Source: Rotaria sp. Silwood1
Taxonomy: Eukaryota; Rotifera; Eurotatoria; Philodinida; Philodinidae
Assembly: GCA_905250075.1 (NCBI GenBank)
Contig: CAJNOP010000028.1
Coordinates: 124,001 to 188,000, forward strand
Direction: 5' to 3'
DNA length: 64,000 nucleotides
Position numbers and translations under genes: made by a program. Positions 49,011 through 59,157 of this stretch are shown piece after piece (position 1 is the first letter of the stretch; each line of letters begins with the position of its first letter). The notes below the pieces were generated by a model, which was not told the origin of the DNA, searched no databases, and was given only the letters and a program-made list of their open reading frames with translations.

Positions 49011-50237
49011 TTTATTGTTGATATCAATAGACTGTTATAGACACTAACAAAAAATGTCAAGCTTGTTAAAAAGAAAAGACAGAGTTGGTTGTAATTTCAC
49101 TCCATTTAAGGTAAAAATAAATTTTATAGTACGAATGACTAATATTAGTATATAGAACAGTATATTACGTTTATTCAAAGATTAAACTTGTTCCAATAAG
49201 ATCCTCTTTCAATCGACAATTTTTATTGGTAATCAACTAATACTATTTGAAGTTTTAATACGGTTAGTCAAAAAAGCAAAAAAAAAAAGATTATTTCAGA
49301 TAAAAAAAAATTATTAAATATTGATATATAGAACAAGAAGGATCAGATTTCGTTGTAAGTTAAAAGCAAAAATTTCAAACGAATACTGGTTTATTTGTTC
49401 CTTATTATTCTTGTGTCCTTTTTGAAAAATCTTTGATATTCAAACAAAATTAAAAATTAATTTTCATCATCTTAATGATTTATTTAAAAATATACTTTCA
49501 AATTTACTCTTCTACCGTTCATATCTAAATGTACAAGATTGAAATCCTTTCATCTATAACTAGAGATATAAAATACTAAATGATTTTTAGTCTCAGTTTC
49601 TATGTCATCTTTTTTCAATGGTTCGGATAAATCTCATTTGATCTCTAGTCTAAAGAAAAAATATTTTAGAATTTATTTGTATAATATCTAAAACTGCATT
49701 TAAATGCTGTTTTTTTTTATTTATGTAGTCAATAAATAGTACTTTTTTTGTCATCTCTTCTCAAACAGTATGTTTTGATTGATATGATTCATAAGATGAA
49801 TCGCTTAAAGCCATAGAGCATTTAACTATAATTTTTATTTTTGACTCGAGCAAATTTTTTTTCCCTTGTAGTCTTAGTGTCGATCTCGACAATACCTCCT
49901 TCTCATGGTTTTGATCTCGACAAAAGTCCAAATTTTTGTTCAATATATTTCTACTTACGACCGATGTGATGTCCTGCAAGTAGAGTATATAATCGATTTT
50001 GAAGAAATTCTTTTGTTTACACAAGCAGCCTATTGAAAAGAAATACTTCATACGTCTAACAAATGCAACAGTAGTGATTTGTTTGCTTTTCAATATTGAC
50101 TTAATTCCCTCCTGGCATTTTATAAAAAGAAGCACCATTTCTTTTTCTTCAATTTTATACTTCAAATAAAGCCGTTCTATAGAATGTTCTGTATATTCGA
50201 TTGGTGATTGTATATCAAATTCGTTTTTTTCTTTGTA
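49011..50237. other. spacer before the ART pseudogene
   Basis: AT-rich. A minus-strand frame at 49761-50246 (about 160 codons) has no ATG at its start and no recognisable domain; I do not call it. The 5' flank of the plus-strand pseudogene is here. Confidence 0.45.
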
Positions 50238-51862
50238 ATGCTGCAAGTCAATTCTCGTTTGGCTTCATATTCAACTGTTCACGAACCCAAACAGTTTCTT
50301 AAACCAATCAAAGGATATGAAAAAGAGCCATTGCTTTCTCTTGAAAAAACATGTGAGCCTCTTTTTGAAATTTTCGATGAATTGAAAGAGAATGTTCTTA
50401 TTGTAAAGAAAAATTCTCGACAACCAGCAGATAGACTCACCCAAGATAAATCAGCTTTCATTCATCTTTATACTATGGAATAAAAAGAATCAAATCGAAG
50501 TCTTTATGCTCTATTAAATCGAACATTGAGAACATCTGAACGTCAAATGCTCAAACTTTGGTTTAAATATCTTCAACTTTTTCTTACAGTACTCTTTGAC
50601 ATTCCGCGTAAGTGATATCAAAGTTTATCATTCATCAATAGTTTTCTCCAACTTTTGAAATTAAGTTTAACAGTCTTGAATAATCTAAAATTAATTTAAT
50701 AACTTTTTTTTTGTTTTTGTTTAGTCAAAGGTCAATTATGGTGTGGTGTCAAAGAAGATTTAACTGAACTTTATCCCAAAAGTGAAAATGAAATATGATG
50801 GTCTTTCAGTTCATGTACACGTTCTTGAAAGATTCTACAAAAGTCTCAATTTATTGATAAATTAAATGTTGAAACTTTGTTTTGTATTGAAGGTACATCA
50901 ACAGACAAAAACATTAATCGTCATTCATATTTCAAACAAGAAGATGAAATTATCTTGCTACTTGGTACAAGTCTTGAAATAATCGATTTAATTAATCATA
51001 CAGATGGATTTCATCTTATTAATCTTCATCAAATGAAATTATCTAATGAACTTCTTGCTTCACCTTTTAATGACGTACCGATCCAATCAAATCCATCTTG
51101 ACCTGTTTAAACTTCTATTTCATCACATTCTAATTTGACTCAGACATCCAAATCAAAGCAATATAATTCCGATGATGATCGTTCGGCTGATGAAGCCTCA
51201 AAGTGTTCATATCAAAAGTTGCAATTTCAACGAAGTATAAATCAACATAATGATGTTTGTAAAAGACCATGTAGTCAATTCGAAAAAGCTATTTTTTCTG
51301 TTCAGCCATCAATCAATCAAATGTCAGAAAGTATTCGAATACCCAAATTACAAACACAAAAAAGTGCTCAAGGTAAATTCTTTCGTATTCATGTTATAAC
51401 ATCAACTCTATTTTCATGAAATTATCATGATTTTGAGTCGATTCTTTTTTTTTTCTTTGCAAAAAGAAAAAATATTTTTCATATGTAAGATGATTTATTT
51501 TTTGTTTCCTAGGACGTATCGAAATAAACTATATTGCTCGTATGGGTAATTATATTGCTGTTCAAAATACATCTAATCAAGATGTTCAAAATATGGCAGA
51601 TTAGTCAATTAAAAAGACAATTGATATAAATAATATTTTGATCTATGAATTTTCTCATCATTTTATTCTTTAAAGTCGTGTACTTGTTCGTATTCTTGCT
51701 CATGATACAAGTAAAAAATCATTAGCAGCAACTCCAAGCGATGAAATGATATCTCTTATCGCTGATAATATAATAACATGTGGAATAGGCACAAATATGA
51801 TCACACAATTAATTGATGACAACGAGAAACAGCAAACAATTTCTACTGAAAAATTTCTATGA
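50238..51862 (+). pseudogene. mono-ADP-ribosyltransferase (ART) with lamin-tail domain, seven in-frame stops
   Basis: Three exons in one consistent frame: 50238-50607, 50725-51372, 51513-51862, with intact GT-AG splice sites. The first two match the eukaryotic NAD:arginine ADP-ribosyltransferase family common in rotifers: FLKPIKGYEKEPLLSLEKTC, QPADRLTQDKSAFIHLYTME, LKLWFKYLQLFLTVL, SFSSCT and KQEDEIILLLGT. The third looks like an intermediate-filament/lamin tail domain (GNYIAVQNTSNQDV, then IITCGIGTNMITQLID), joined by a low-complexity linker. Stops: TAA 50481, TGA 50796, TGA 50826, TGA 51099, TAA 51108, TAG 51602, TAA 51671. Of the R-S-E catalytic triad, the Arg position is Cys (LWCGV), the Ser (FSSCT) and Glu (EDE) positions are kept. 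No frameshift was seen. Called a pseudogene because of the stops and the lost Arg. Confidence 0.85.
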
Positions 51863-53629
51863 TACACAATGAAATCAAAACTAAATGTTACATTTTATCT
51901 TGAAATTGATTCTTTTTTCTATTATGAAAAATTAAAATAATACTAATACTAATAATAATAATAATAATAATAGTTTTATTCGAAAAAGAAAATTATCAAA
52001 TGATAAACAGATGACGACAAACAAATGTCTTGATAAAATGTTATCTTTTATTAAGAAAGAAAATAAAAATAAGAAACGTTTTTCGTCGAATAAAATTCTC
52101 ATCGATTTATGCTCAATAAAAATCTTATCTTGTCTGTCAAACAAAATTGAAGAAAAAAAAACACAGAAGTTGTTCGTAATGCACCTTCTTTTTCATATTA
52201 AAGAGTTTTGCATAAAAAGAAAAGATAAGATCTATTTGTTCTATTTAACCCTTTGGTTACCGACAAAAGATAAACATACGTAAAAGACAATGACTGACTG
52301 TACACTACTGCATACTTTCGTTGCTTACCTCAGTAGTCTAGCATGAACCTTAAAACAATGATGATATGAAAAGTGTCTCGTACTTGACGTTTGGTTTTAC
52401 AAAAATGCTTCTAAAATTTTGTATTATAAATGCTCATAATTTTTTCACGCAATAATAAAACTAATGACGCGTAAATACTTTATCGGCAACTTAAGAATTA
52501 ATGTATTATGTTATATTAAGGAATATAATTTTTCGTCTGTTATCTCTTTAGTAATCTTCAATTTACAACATTGGGTCGATCTAAATATATTAGTATTTAA
52601 ACAAATAAGACCTCATATCTGCTTATCTGATTTAGTTCAAGTGATTTTTTTTCTTAATAACAAATACAATAAAAATAAATTCTTTTGCTTTTTTCTTTAA
52701 CATAAGTTGTGTTTGTTGTTTGAATTGAGTTTATAAAAGAGACTTATAAATTTTATGACATAATTCTCTTTTTTTATCAACCCAGTTGTACCCATACATA
52801 TATATATATATGTCAGTAAATAGATCACCTGTGTTGGTAATGGTTGTTATCATCATGAATTATCATTTTTCTTTTTTTTTTCATCTTAACAGCATACCTA
52901 CATTGCACGTCGTTTTCTTTTTTTTTCTCTCAGAAAGAATCAAATATTTCTCATACATGAAACAAGTATTCGATTCGTTTTCATCTTGAAAACCCACAGT
53001 CACATACACATACACTTTTTTCATTTTGTAAGTATCTATGAGTAAAAAAAAAAAGAGGCGAAGGCTAAACGACGAGAAAGAAGAGGCTGACTGTCATCGA
53101 CATCATATACAGAGGGATAGAGAAAGAGAGAAAGACGAAAGAGGCTGTTGTGCACTTAAGATAAGACTCTCTTTTACTTTGTATGTGTGTGGTGAAGAAT
53201 AAATATATCATGAGAAAGACAGAGAGAATAGTGATAAACGAAATGCGACGACGAACAACAGATGAAGTTTTGTGAAAAAAGTAAGTGTAGAAGATGAAAC
53301 GCTTGTTTAATAAATTGAATTTGTGGCCAGTTCTTGTGATAGTCCTCAAATCGAGATTGAAAGAATTTTTTGAGATTATCACGAAAGCTGGTCGCCCAAG
53401 CGTTTGTTCAATGCCTCACCCCTACAAAAAAAAACAATACAAATAAGTAATAATGTAAGAACCACAAAAGAAGACTTAGAATCATTAAGTGAACGGAAAC
53501 AAACCAACAAGAAAACTTTGTGTCTCATTCATTCGTGATATCTGTGAAGGTTATTATTTGTTACCATATTTATTTTTACTCTTATAGATCCTTTTTTTAA
53601 ATAGTAGATGTAAGTATTTATATGTGCAA
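51863..53629. other. spacer with microsatellite and purine-rich stretch
   Basis: Non-genic. Contains an (ATA)n tract, a TA repeat near 52797-52811, and a purine-rich block at about 53041-53290 on the plus strand (GAGGGATAGAGAAAGAGAGA). Frames here are AT- or purine-driven with no domain. Confidence 0.5.
51935..51972. repeat. AAT/ATA microsatellite
   Basis: ACTAATACT repeats run into about eight tandem AAT triplets, just 3' of the ART pseudogene. Confidence 0.85.
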
Positions 53630-56600
53630 CTAACTCAAACCTTGGCGTGATTTTGCATGTGGAGTTCCGACCGTGTCTCTTCCACCAGTTGCTGATTCAT
53701 CTTGATTGTCTTTGTTTTTAAAAATAGGTTCACGACGATTTTTTAATAATGTTTGAACTTTGTCATATGCTTCACATTCACTAATAATAAAATCATTTCT
53801 CTAAAAATAACAAACAATCGAAATGTTTTTGCATATCTTCATGAAATCGATTTAATTTACTTGTAGTTCAAGTCGAAGAAGACCTTGATTAGGCACAGAA
53901 GGTGTTGCAGTTGATGATAAATTTCGTGATGAAATATTCAATTTTATAAACATTTCTTGATATTGAATGGCTTTAAGAATATATTGTACACCAGTATCAG
54001 TTATTCGATTTTCTATTTAATTATAAAAATGTACATTTAATTATTTTTGTTTTCAAAAAAAAAATTAAACAAAATTTTCTTACTTGATAAATTCAAACTA
54101 AGTAAACATCTATTGCCTGGTAAAACAAGATCATTATTTAATAACTCAGCATTATGATCAAGTAATGGTATGCCATCATTAATAATAAACTGAAATAAAA
54201 ATGAATAAATCATATTTGTGCAATAACTAATGTGTGTATATATGAGTGATTCTGGCGTCTATTGTACCATTTGATTTCCAAAAATGGTCCTCTTTTATTT
54301 CTCACTTTCTGTTTGATCAATCTGATTAAAATTTATACCGAAACATATATTACTCATGCTCTATCTCTACTGCTAAAATCAGCTTTCTACCTATTATCGT
54401 TTACGAATTGTGTTCATAACAAGGTCGCTTTTTCCTCTGTTCCATGTGTTTTTTTGATGGTTCCTCACATACTTCTTGTCTTTCTTCAGGCCTTTTTCAG
54501 TTGAAAAAGGAAAAAGTAAATAACGACTTATTAGGTTTCTTATAACATTTTGAATGCTCTATCTATTCATAACCTTATTTTTAATTCAGCTATGTTCATT
54601 TCGTAAAAAATTGAACTTTTACCAGTGGTTCCAGATAACATAAAAAAGAATGTCCCACCCCCTTTTGCCAATGTCTTGACCAAATTACAAACAGTTAAGA
54701 ACTGATTTTTTTTTACCACAAATGTTAGTTGGTGGACACAACATATGTTGTAAATATCAAGGTTCTAGCTTATTTCTAATTATAGAAAGTTAAAGATACA
54801 AAAGCATGCCTTTTTCCTTGTTTGTGGAAACCATTTTGCTCATCTTTGGACCAAACTAGAAGGACTTAAAAGCTGAGTTTTTTACCACAAATGCCAGTCG
54901 ATGGGCACAACTCATTTTTGAAGAAAATTATTAGAAAACATACGATGAAATGCTTCCATTCTCTAATTGTACCACCTTCCTATCTGACTGAAAATTTGAA
55001 AAAAAATTGTCTAAAATGATTATTTCTGTACTTCTTCTGGGCATGTAAATCGAAAGAAAATGTTTGGAAACCTATAAGATCATATTAATCCCTGAATACA
55101 ATCATTTTTCACTCAAATAAGATAAAAGATTCCCTAATGAGTTCCTAGGAAACTTTTGGTCTCTAAATCAGACAAAAGAAAAAAATGGTAGTTTGCAAAA
55201 GCACTTATTCTTATGCTTCAAAGTATTCTCTATCAGACTGTGATACTTTAAAGTGCAGCCGTTTACTTTTTTTTTCGATCGTTTTTGTAAAAAAAACGGT
55301 ACAATAGGACACTAGAATCACTCATATATATATATATATGAATATCAATCTGTGTATAGAAAAAAAAAATTAGTGAAGATATTCAAAAAAAAAACAAACC
55401 TTTTCGTCATTCTAATAATGAATTTTTATGAACATTCAAAAGTTAATATAAAACTAAAGCTAGAAAATAACTTACATCAGGTTCACTTTGTGTTGCTGAA
55501 CGATTTCCAGGTGCTATACCAGAACTTTTTGGATTAGTAGTTGTTTTTGCCAATTTTTCTGTACTTTGTTTACCAGCAGCACCTTTAGCAGTTTTACTTT
55601 CAGCAATTGTAGCACCTTTTTTAGCTGCTTTATCATCTTTTTTTGCTGGTTTAGCAGTTTCTTTTGTCTCAGGCTATTCAAAAAAAGAAAATCTCAAATC
55701 AAATCATGAACTAAATATTTCAATCAAACAAACTTTTCCTGCAGTAGCACCAGCACCACCTTTTCCTTTTGATGGTACTGTTGTTGAAGTAACTCCAGAT
55801 TTTTTTCTTCCAATACCTGTTGGACTTGAAGCTGCTGAAGCACGTCGATCAACAAAATGTCGTCTACCTGAAGGAAGACTTGGGACACTTTCAGATATTG
55901 ATGAATGTAGTAATAGTTTTCTTCGATAAACTAATTCATCTTCTGTTAAAGGAAATTTACTTAAAACTTCAGCAAATTTTTGTGCACCAGGATCGCTGAT
56001 ATCATTTGAACTTAAATTTAATACAAGTAAAGTACGATTAAATTTTAAACTTCGTGCAATATGTTCAGCACCATTATCACCTAATGAATTATAAGCTAAA
56101 TTAAGTGTTTGTATTTTTTTATTTTGTCGACGTTCTGTTCCTAAACCTTGAGCTATTAAAAAAGCACCACGTTCTGTTATTTGACAATGTCGAAGAGATA
56201 AATTTATAATTGGGGAATTTTCATCAGTTAAAAGTACATCATAATGTTCAAATGGTATTGGATTAGCATCAAGTATAAGTGTACGAATACTAGGACATTT
56301 TGGTAGAATAGAAGCTAATTGTTTAAGTGTATCATCAGTTAAACCTGTATGCCAAAAATGAAGAGTAGCTAAACGTTCAAGTGTAGGAAATGATTGAGCA
56401 AATATATCTAATGTTGTACGATCAATTTTCCATGCACGAATAAGAATTTCTGTAAGGGTATCTTGTTTTTCTGGATTGTCCATTTCAACTTGAATTTTTG
56501 GTTTAAAATATTCAAGATTATCACGAAGTGAATATGTTTTTGGTAGAGAATCTTCTATAAGAGAAGAATAAAAGACATTTTGTTTTTTTTTAGAAAAATA

Positions 56601-57961
56601 TTTATTTATTTAATCTACTAACCATGAGAAGTTTCTCCACTATCAGCTTCACTTGGTTGTTGTACAGCAGTATGTTCACGTTCTTTACTTGCTGCACCTT
56701 TAGCTGTTTTAGGTGCTGCTTTATCTTTAATATCAGCTATAGCTGATGGTACTACTGGAGTTCCTGGTGGATGCGGTCGTAGTACAATCGGAACAATATA
56801 TGTGATTTGTGCTTGTCGACATAAAGCTTCGAAATCTTCCAAAAATTTTCCTTTGCAATGATATGGTTCGACTAGTTAATTTAAAATAAAAATAGAAAGA
56901 AAAGAATCAAATAGTTTTTCTATTTTATAATGAATAAAGAAAAAAATTTAATTTAGTTTAGTTTTTTCTTTTCTGCTTTAATCAATAATTAATACCTGTA
57001 TCTGTCTTTTTAACAGTACTATTTGGAGCAGTATTTGTTGTTGATTTGATACGCGCTCCTTTGGTTGTCATTTCATAATGAGTTTTGTAAAGAAAATTAT
57101 TCAAATAATAGGGGGGAAACTTGAATCAAAGAAAATTGTCAAAGAAAACTTTAAAATGAAAATGTGTTATTAAGTTGCAAGCAAAATGATGAAGAGAAAA
57201 TAGAAGAAAAAAAAAAGTGCAAACAAAAAAGTTTGTATGGACGACGAGAATAGTGACAAAATTTCACGTCGTTAACAACGTCTATAACAAGGTGAGTGAA
57301 AAATGATTTTGTTTGTGTTAAATGATTCCAATTTTTTATTTCAAGTAGGTCAACAAAAGAGAATGAAAGAGAATGAAAATGTGAATCAATCAAAGAAACG
57401 ACTTTTTTTTTTGCACTTGTATTTGAAATTTGAACATTTATAATCACCTTTTTCATCACTGGATTCATCGTTGACAACAGATGATGATGAACGCTTAGAA
57501 TAACTTTTACGTAGCTGTTGATTTCTAAAGAAAGATGATTTTAATGCATTTTACAGATTAAAATGTAAATCTGCAGGGAAAAACAACATCCGTTAAATTA
57601 AAAATCTATTCATCATGAAAATGTCAGAAAAGAAAAGAATAGTCTATTTATTATGAACAATTCATTATAATATTCAACCAGAACATTTTTACATGATCTT
57701 TTTTAAATAAAACTATTCTGATATGTTCATTAAAAAAAATTTTAATGGAAAGTTTATTTATTATGAATAAGCTTTGAAAAAAAAATGTTTATCAACTATT
57801 ATTCAAGATAGATGATGAATAAAACTATGTTGCAGATTGTCGTAGAAAGCTTTTAATTCAAGATTTCCCTAGTATTTATCATAAATGAAAACAAAACCTT
57901 ATTTAAGCTCATTCAAAAAAATATTCAATTTATCTTTCAATTCTACTTACTTTGGTGGCAT
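53630..57961 (-). CDS. LRRC71: LRRC71, leucine-rich repeat protein
   Basis: Nine exons in phase: 57961-57951, 57524-57448, 57058-56996, 56871-56623, 56554-55734, 55673-55476, 54189-54084, 54012-53861, 53800-53630; 615 aa. The first coding exon is 11 nt (MPPK). An alternative is to start at the ATG at 57071 and drop the two first exons. Match to human LRRC71: FKPKIQVEMD, LTEILIRAWKIDRTTLDIFA, LSLRHCQITERGAFLIAQGL, NKKIQTLNLAYNSLGDNGAE, VLNLSSNDISDPGAQKFAEV, a Lys/Ala/Thr-rich linker (about residues 400-470), then LPGNRCLLSLNLS, NRITDTGVQYILKAIQYQ, GLLRLELQ. Leucine-rich repeats probably mediate protein binding; the protein is poorly characterised, with expression in ciliated tissues in vertebrates from memory. 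Intron 6, 1.29 kb, carries a transposon. The acceptor before 57058 is weak, so the N-terminus is the uncertain part. Confidence 0.88.
54233..55335. mobile_element. 1.1-kb non-autonomous DNA transposon in LRRC71 intron 6
   Basis: Terminal inverted repeats of about 33 bp: TATATATGAGTGATTCTGGC (left) and TATATATGAGTGATTCTAGT (right, reverse-complemented), both continuing to TATTGTACC. The element is flanked by TA-rich runs that could be target duplications. There is no transposase; a plus-strand frame of 80 codons inside has no recognisable domain. It carries an internal tandem duplication (54640-54920). Confidence 0.85.
54640..54920. repeat. tandem duplication inside the transposon
   Basis: Two diverged units about 170 bp apart: TTTTACCACAAATGTTAGTT then GTGGACACAAC in the first, TTTTACCACAAATGCCAGTC then ATGGGCACAAC in the second, each preceded by a TTTTGC..GACCAAA segment. 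Confidence 0.7.
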
Positions 57962-58189
57962 TTTTTTACTTATGCCAAGTATTGTTTTATAAAAGAAAAA
58001 TGCAAAAAAAAAGAATCTAATTTCTATCGATTTATTTTCTTTTTCTCTTTACATCGGTTAAACTCAAAAGTTTGACATTCAAGTAAATATGATCAATGTT
58101 TTAATATGCAATCAATGTTCGTTCGCACACTTCAACAACTTCAATTTTTTTTTTCTCTTTATGTGACAAGTACATTTGCATTAGACACA

Positions 58190-58873
58190 TTAGTTCGTAT
58201 TCCAATGATCACCATCTTGCTCGCCTACATTTAATAATGAATTAAAATTTAATATTTGAAAAAATTCAAGTCGATGGAAATCAGGTTTTTCACTATCAAT
58301 TGTTGCAGGATAAAGTGCTTCATATGTACGTTTATCATCTTGACCATGAATAGCATAAGCATTAAATCGATCAACATGAGCTGGAAAAAAAGAACGTGGA
58401 ATATGTGCTCGACCAATCCATCGATCAGATGAAGGATGTTCAACTTTATAATAAGGTAACGATAACATTTGTTTTAATTCTTTTCGACGATCAATTAATA
58501 GAAGAACAAGATAATGACCATGCGGAGAAAACTCAAGTTCAAGATAATGATTTGTTGATGATGCTAAGAAAAAAAGTTCAACTACTTCATAATTCCATAG
58601 TTCAGGATATGGACCAGGTGATGTTGATGATGACGAAGGAGCAGGATCATTAAAGAATGGTGCATCAATTTCAATAAGAAGATGATCGTCATCATTAGTA
58701 GATGAAAGAGTTATTTGAACTGGTCGATGATTAGTAATAGGAGTTGAATTCCATAAATTTGCAATTGAAAATTTCATTGTCATTGTATCCGTTTGATGTT
58801 TGGTTAATAAAAGAAGAATGAAGATAACAATACTAGTACAGATAAAAATACCTGTTAAATGTCTTCTTATCAT
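58190..58873 (-). CDS. C4orf33: C4orf33 / UPF0462 family protein with signal-anchor
   Basis: Single exon, 227 aa, from ATG at 58873. Residues about 8-26 (TGIFICTSIVIFILLLL) are hydrophobic after MIRRHL, a signal peptide or signal anchor that the human protein lacks. The rest follows the UPF0462 family: IEIDAPFFNDPAP, ELWNYEVVELFFLASSTNHY, LELEFSPHGHYLVLLL, YAIHGQDDKRTYEALYPA, KPDFHRLEFFQILNFNSLL. Human C4orf33 carries the same blocks (ELWDYEVVEAFFL, PDFHCLEYFKSFNFNTLL). Function unknown in any organism as far as I know; the domain is probably a beta-sandwich. The extra N-terminus would place it in the secretory pathway. It sits about 230 bp upstream of the LRRC71 first exon on the same strand. 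Confidence 0.93.
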   Translation of the reverse strand: MIRRHLTGIFICTSIVIFILLLLTKHQTDTMTMKFSIANLWNSTPITNHRPVQITLSSTNDDDHLLIEIDAPFFNDPAPSSSSTSPGPYPELWNYEVVELFFLASSTNHYLELEFSPHGHYLVLLLIDRRKELKQMLSLPYYKVEHPSSDRWIGRAHIPRSFFPAHVDRFNAYAIHGQDDKRTYEALYPATIDSEKPDFHRLEFFQILNFNSLLNVGEQDGDHWNTN

Positions 58874-59123
58874 CAAAAATAAATAAATTCACTTGACTAT
58901 TTATTCTTTTCTATACTTCTATAATATAATAAAATGAAAAACTAAAATTAAATAACACACATTACATGTATGTACAAATTAATAAAAAGTTTTCAACAAG
59001 AAATGAAAAAGAATTTTCTTTTATAAAACTATATCTGTCATACCTTTTTATTTTCAAGAAAAAAACACTGTAAACTAGAAAGTAATAAGTGCTGTTTGTA
59101 TGTGAGCGTATAAAAAATTGATT

Positions 59124-59157
59124 TTAACATCCACAATATGGATCAGATGATGATCGT
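59124..59157 (-). CDS. possible 3'-terminal exon (fragment)
   Basis: After a good acceptor (TTTTTAG) the frame reads RSSSDPYCGC and stops (TAA at 59124-59126). A second piece lies upstream at about 59915-59843: KKIGVSLQFEKIRRCKCLKQ followed by an excellent donor (CAGAAG before GTAAAT). Cys-x-Cys near the end of a beta-like stretch recalls cystine-knot growth factors or hormones. The two pieces do not join in phase with the ends I chose, so they may be separate or the boundaries wrong. No upstream exons found. Confidence 0.25.

Noticed and set aside
49761..50246. Minus-strand frame of about 160 codons before the ART pseudogene
   Set aside because: No ATG at its beginning, no domain, and an acceptor-like CTTGCAG in the middle; AT-driven composition explains it.
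57071..57071. ATG at 57071 as the LRRC71 start
   Set aside because: Kept as an alternative; the two upstream exons join in phase with good donors, though the acceptor before 57058 is weak.
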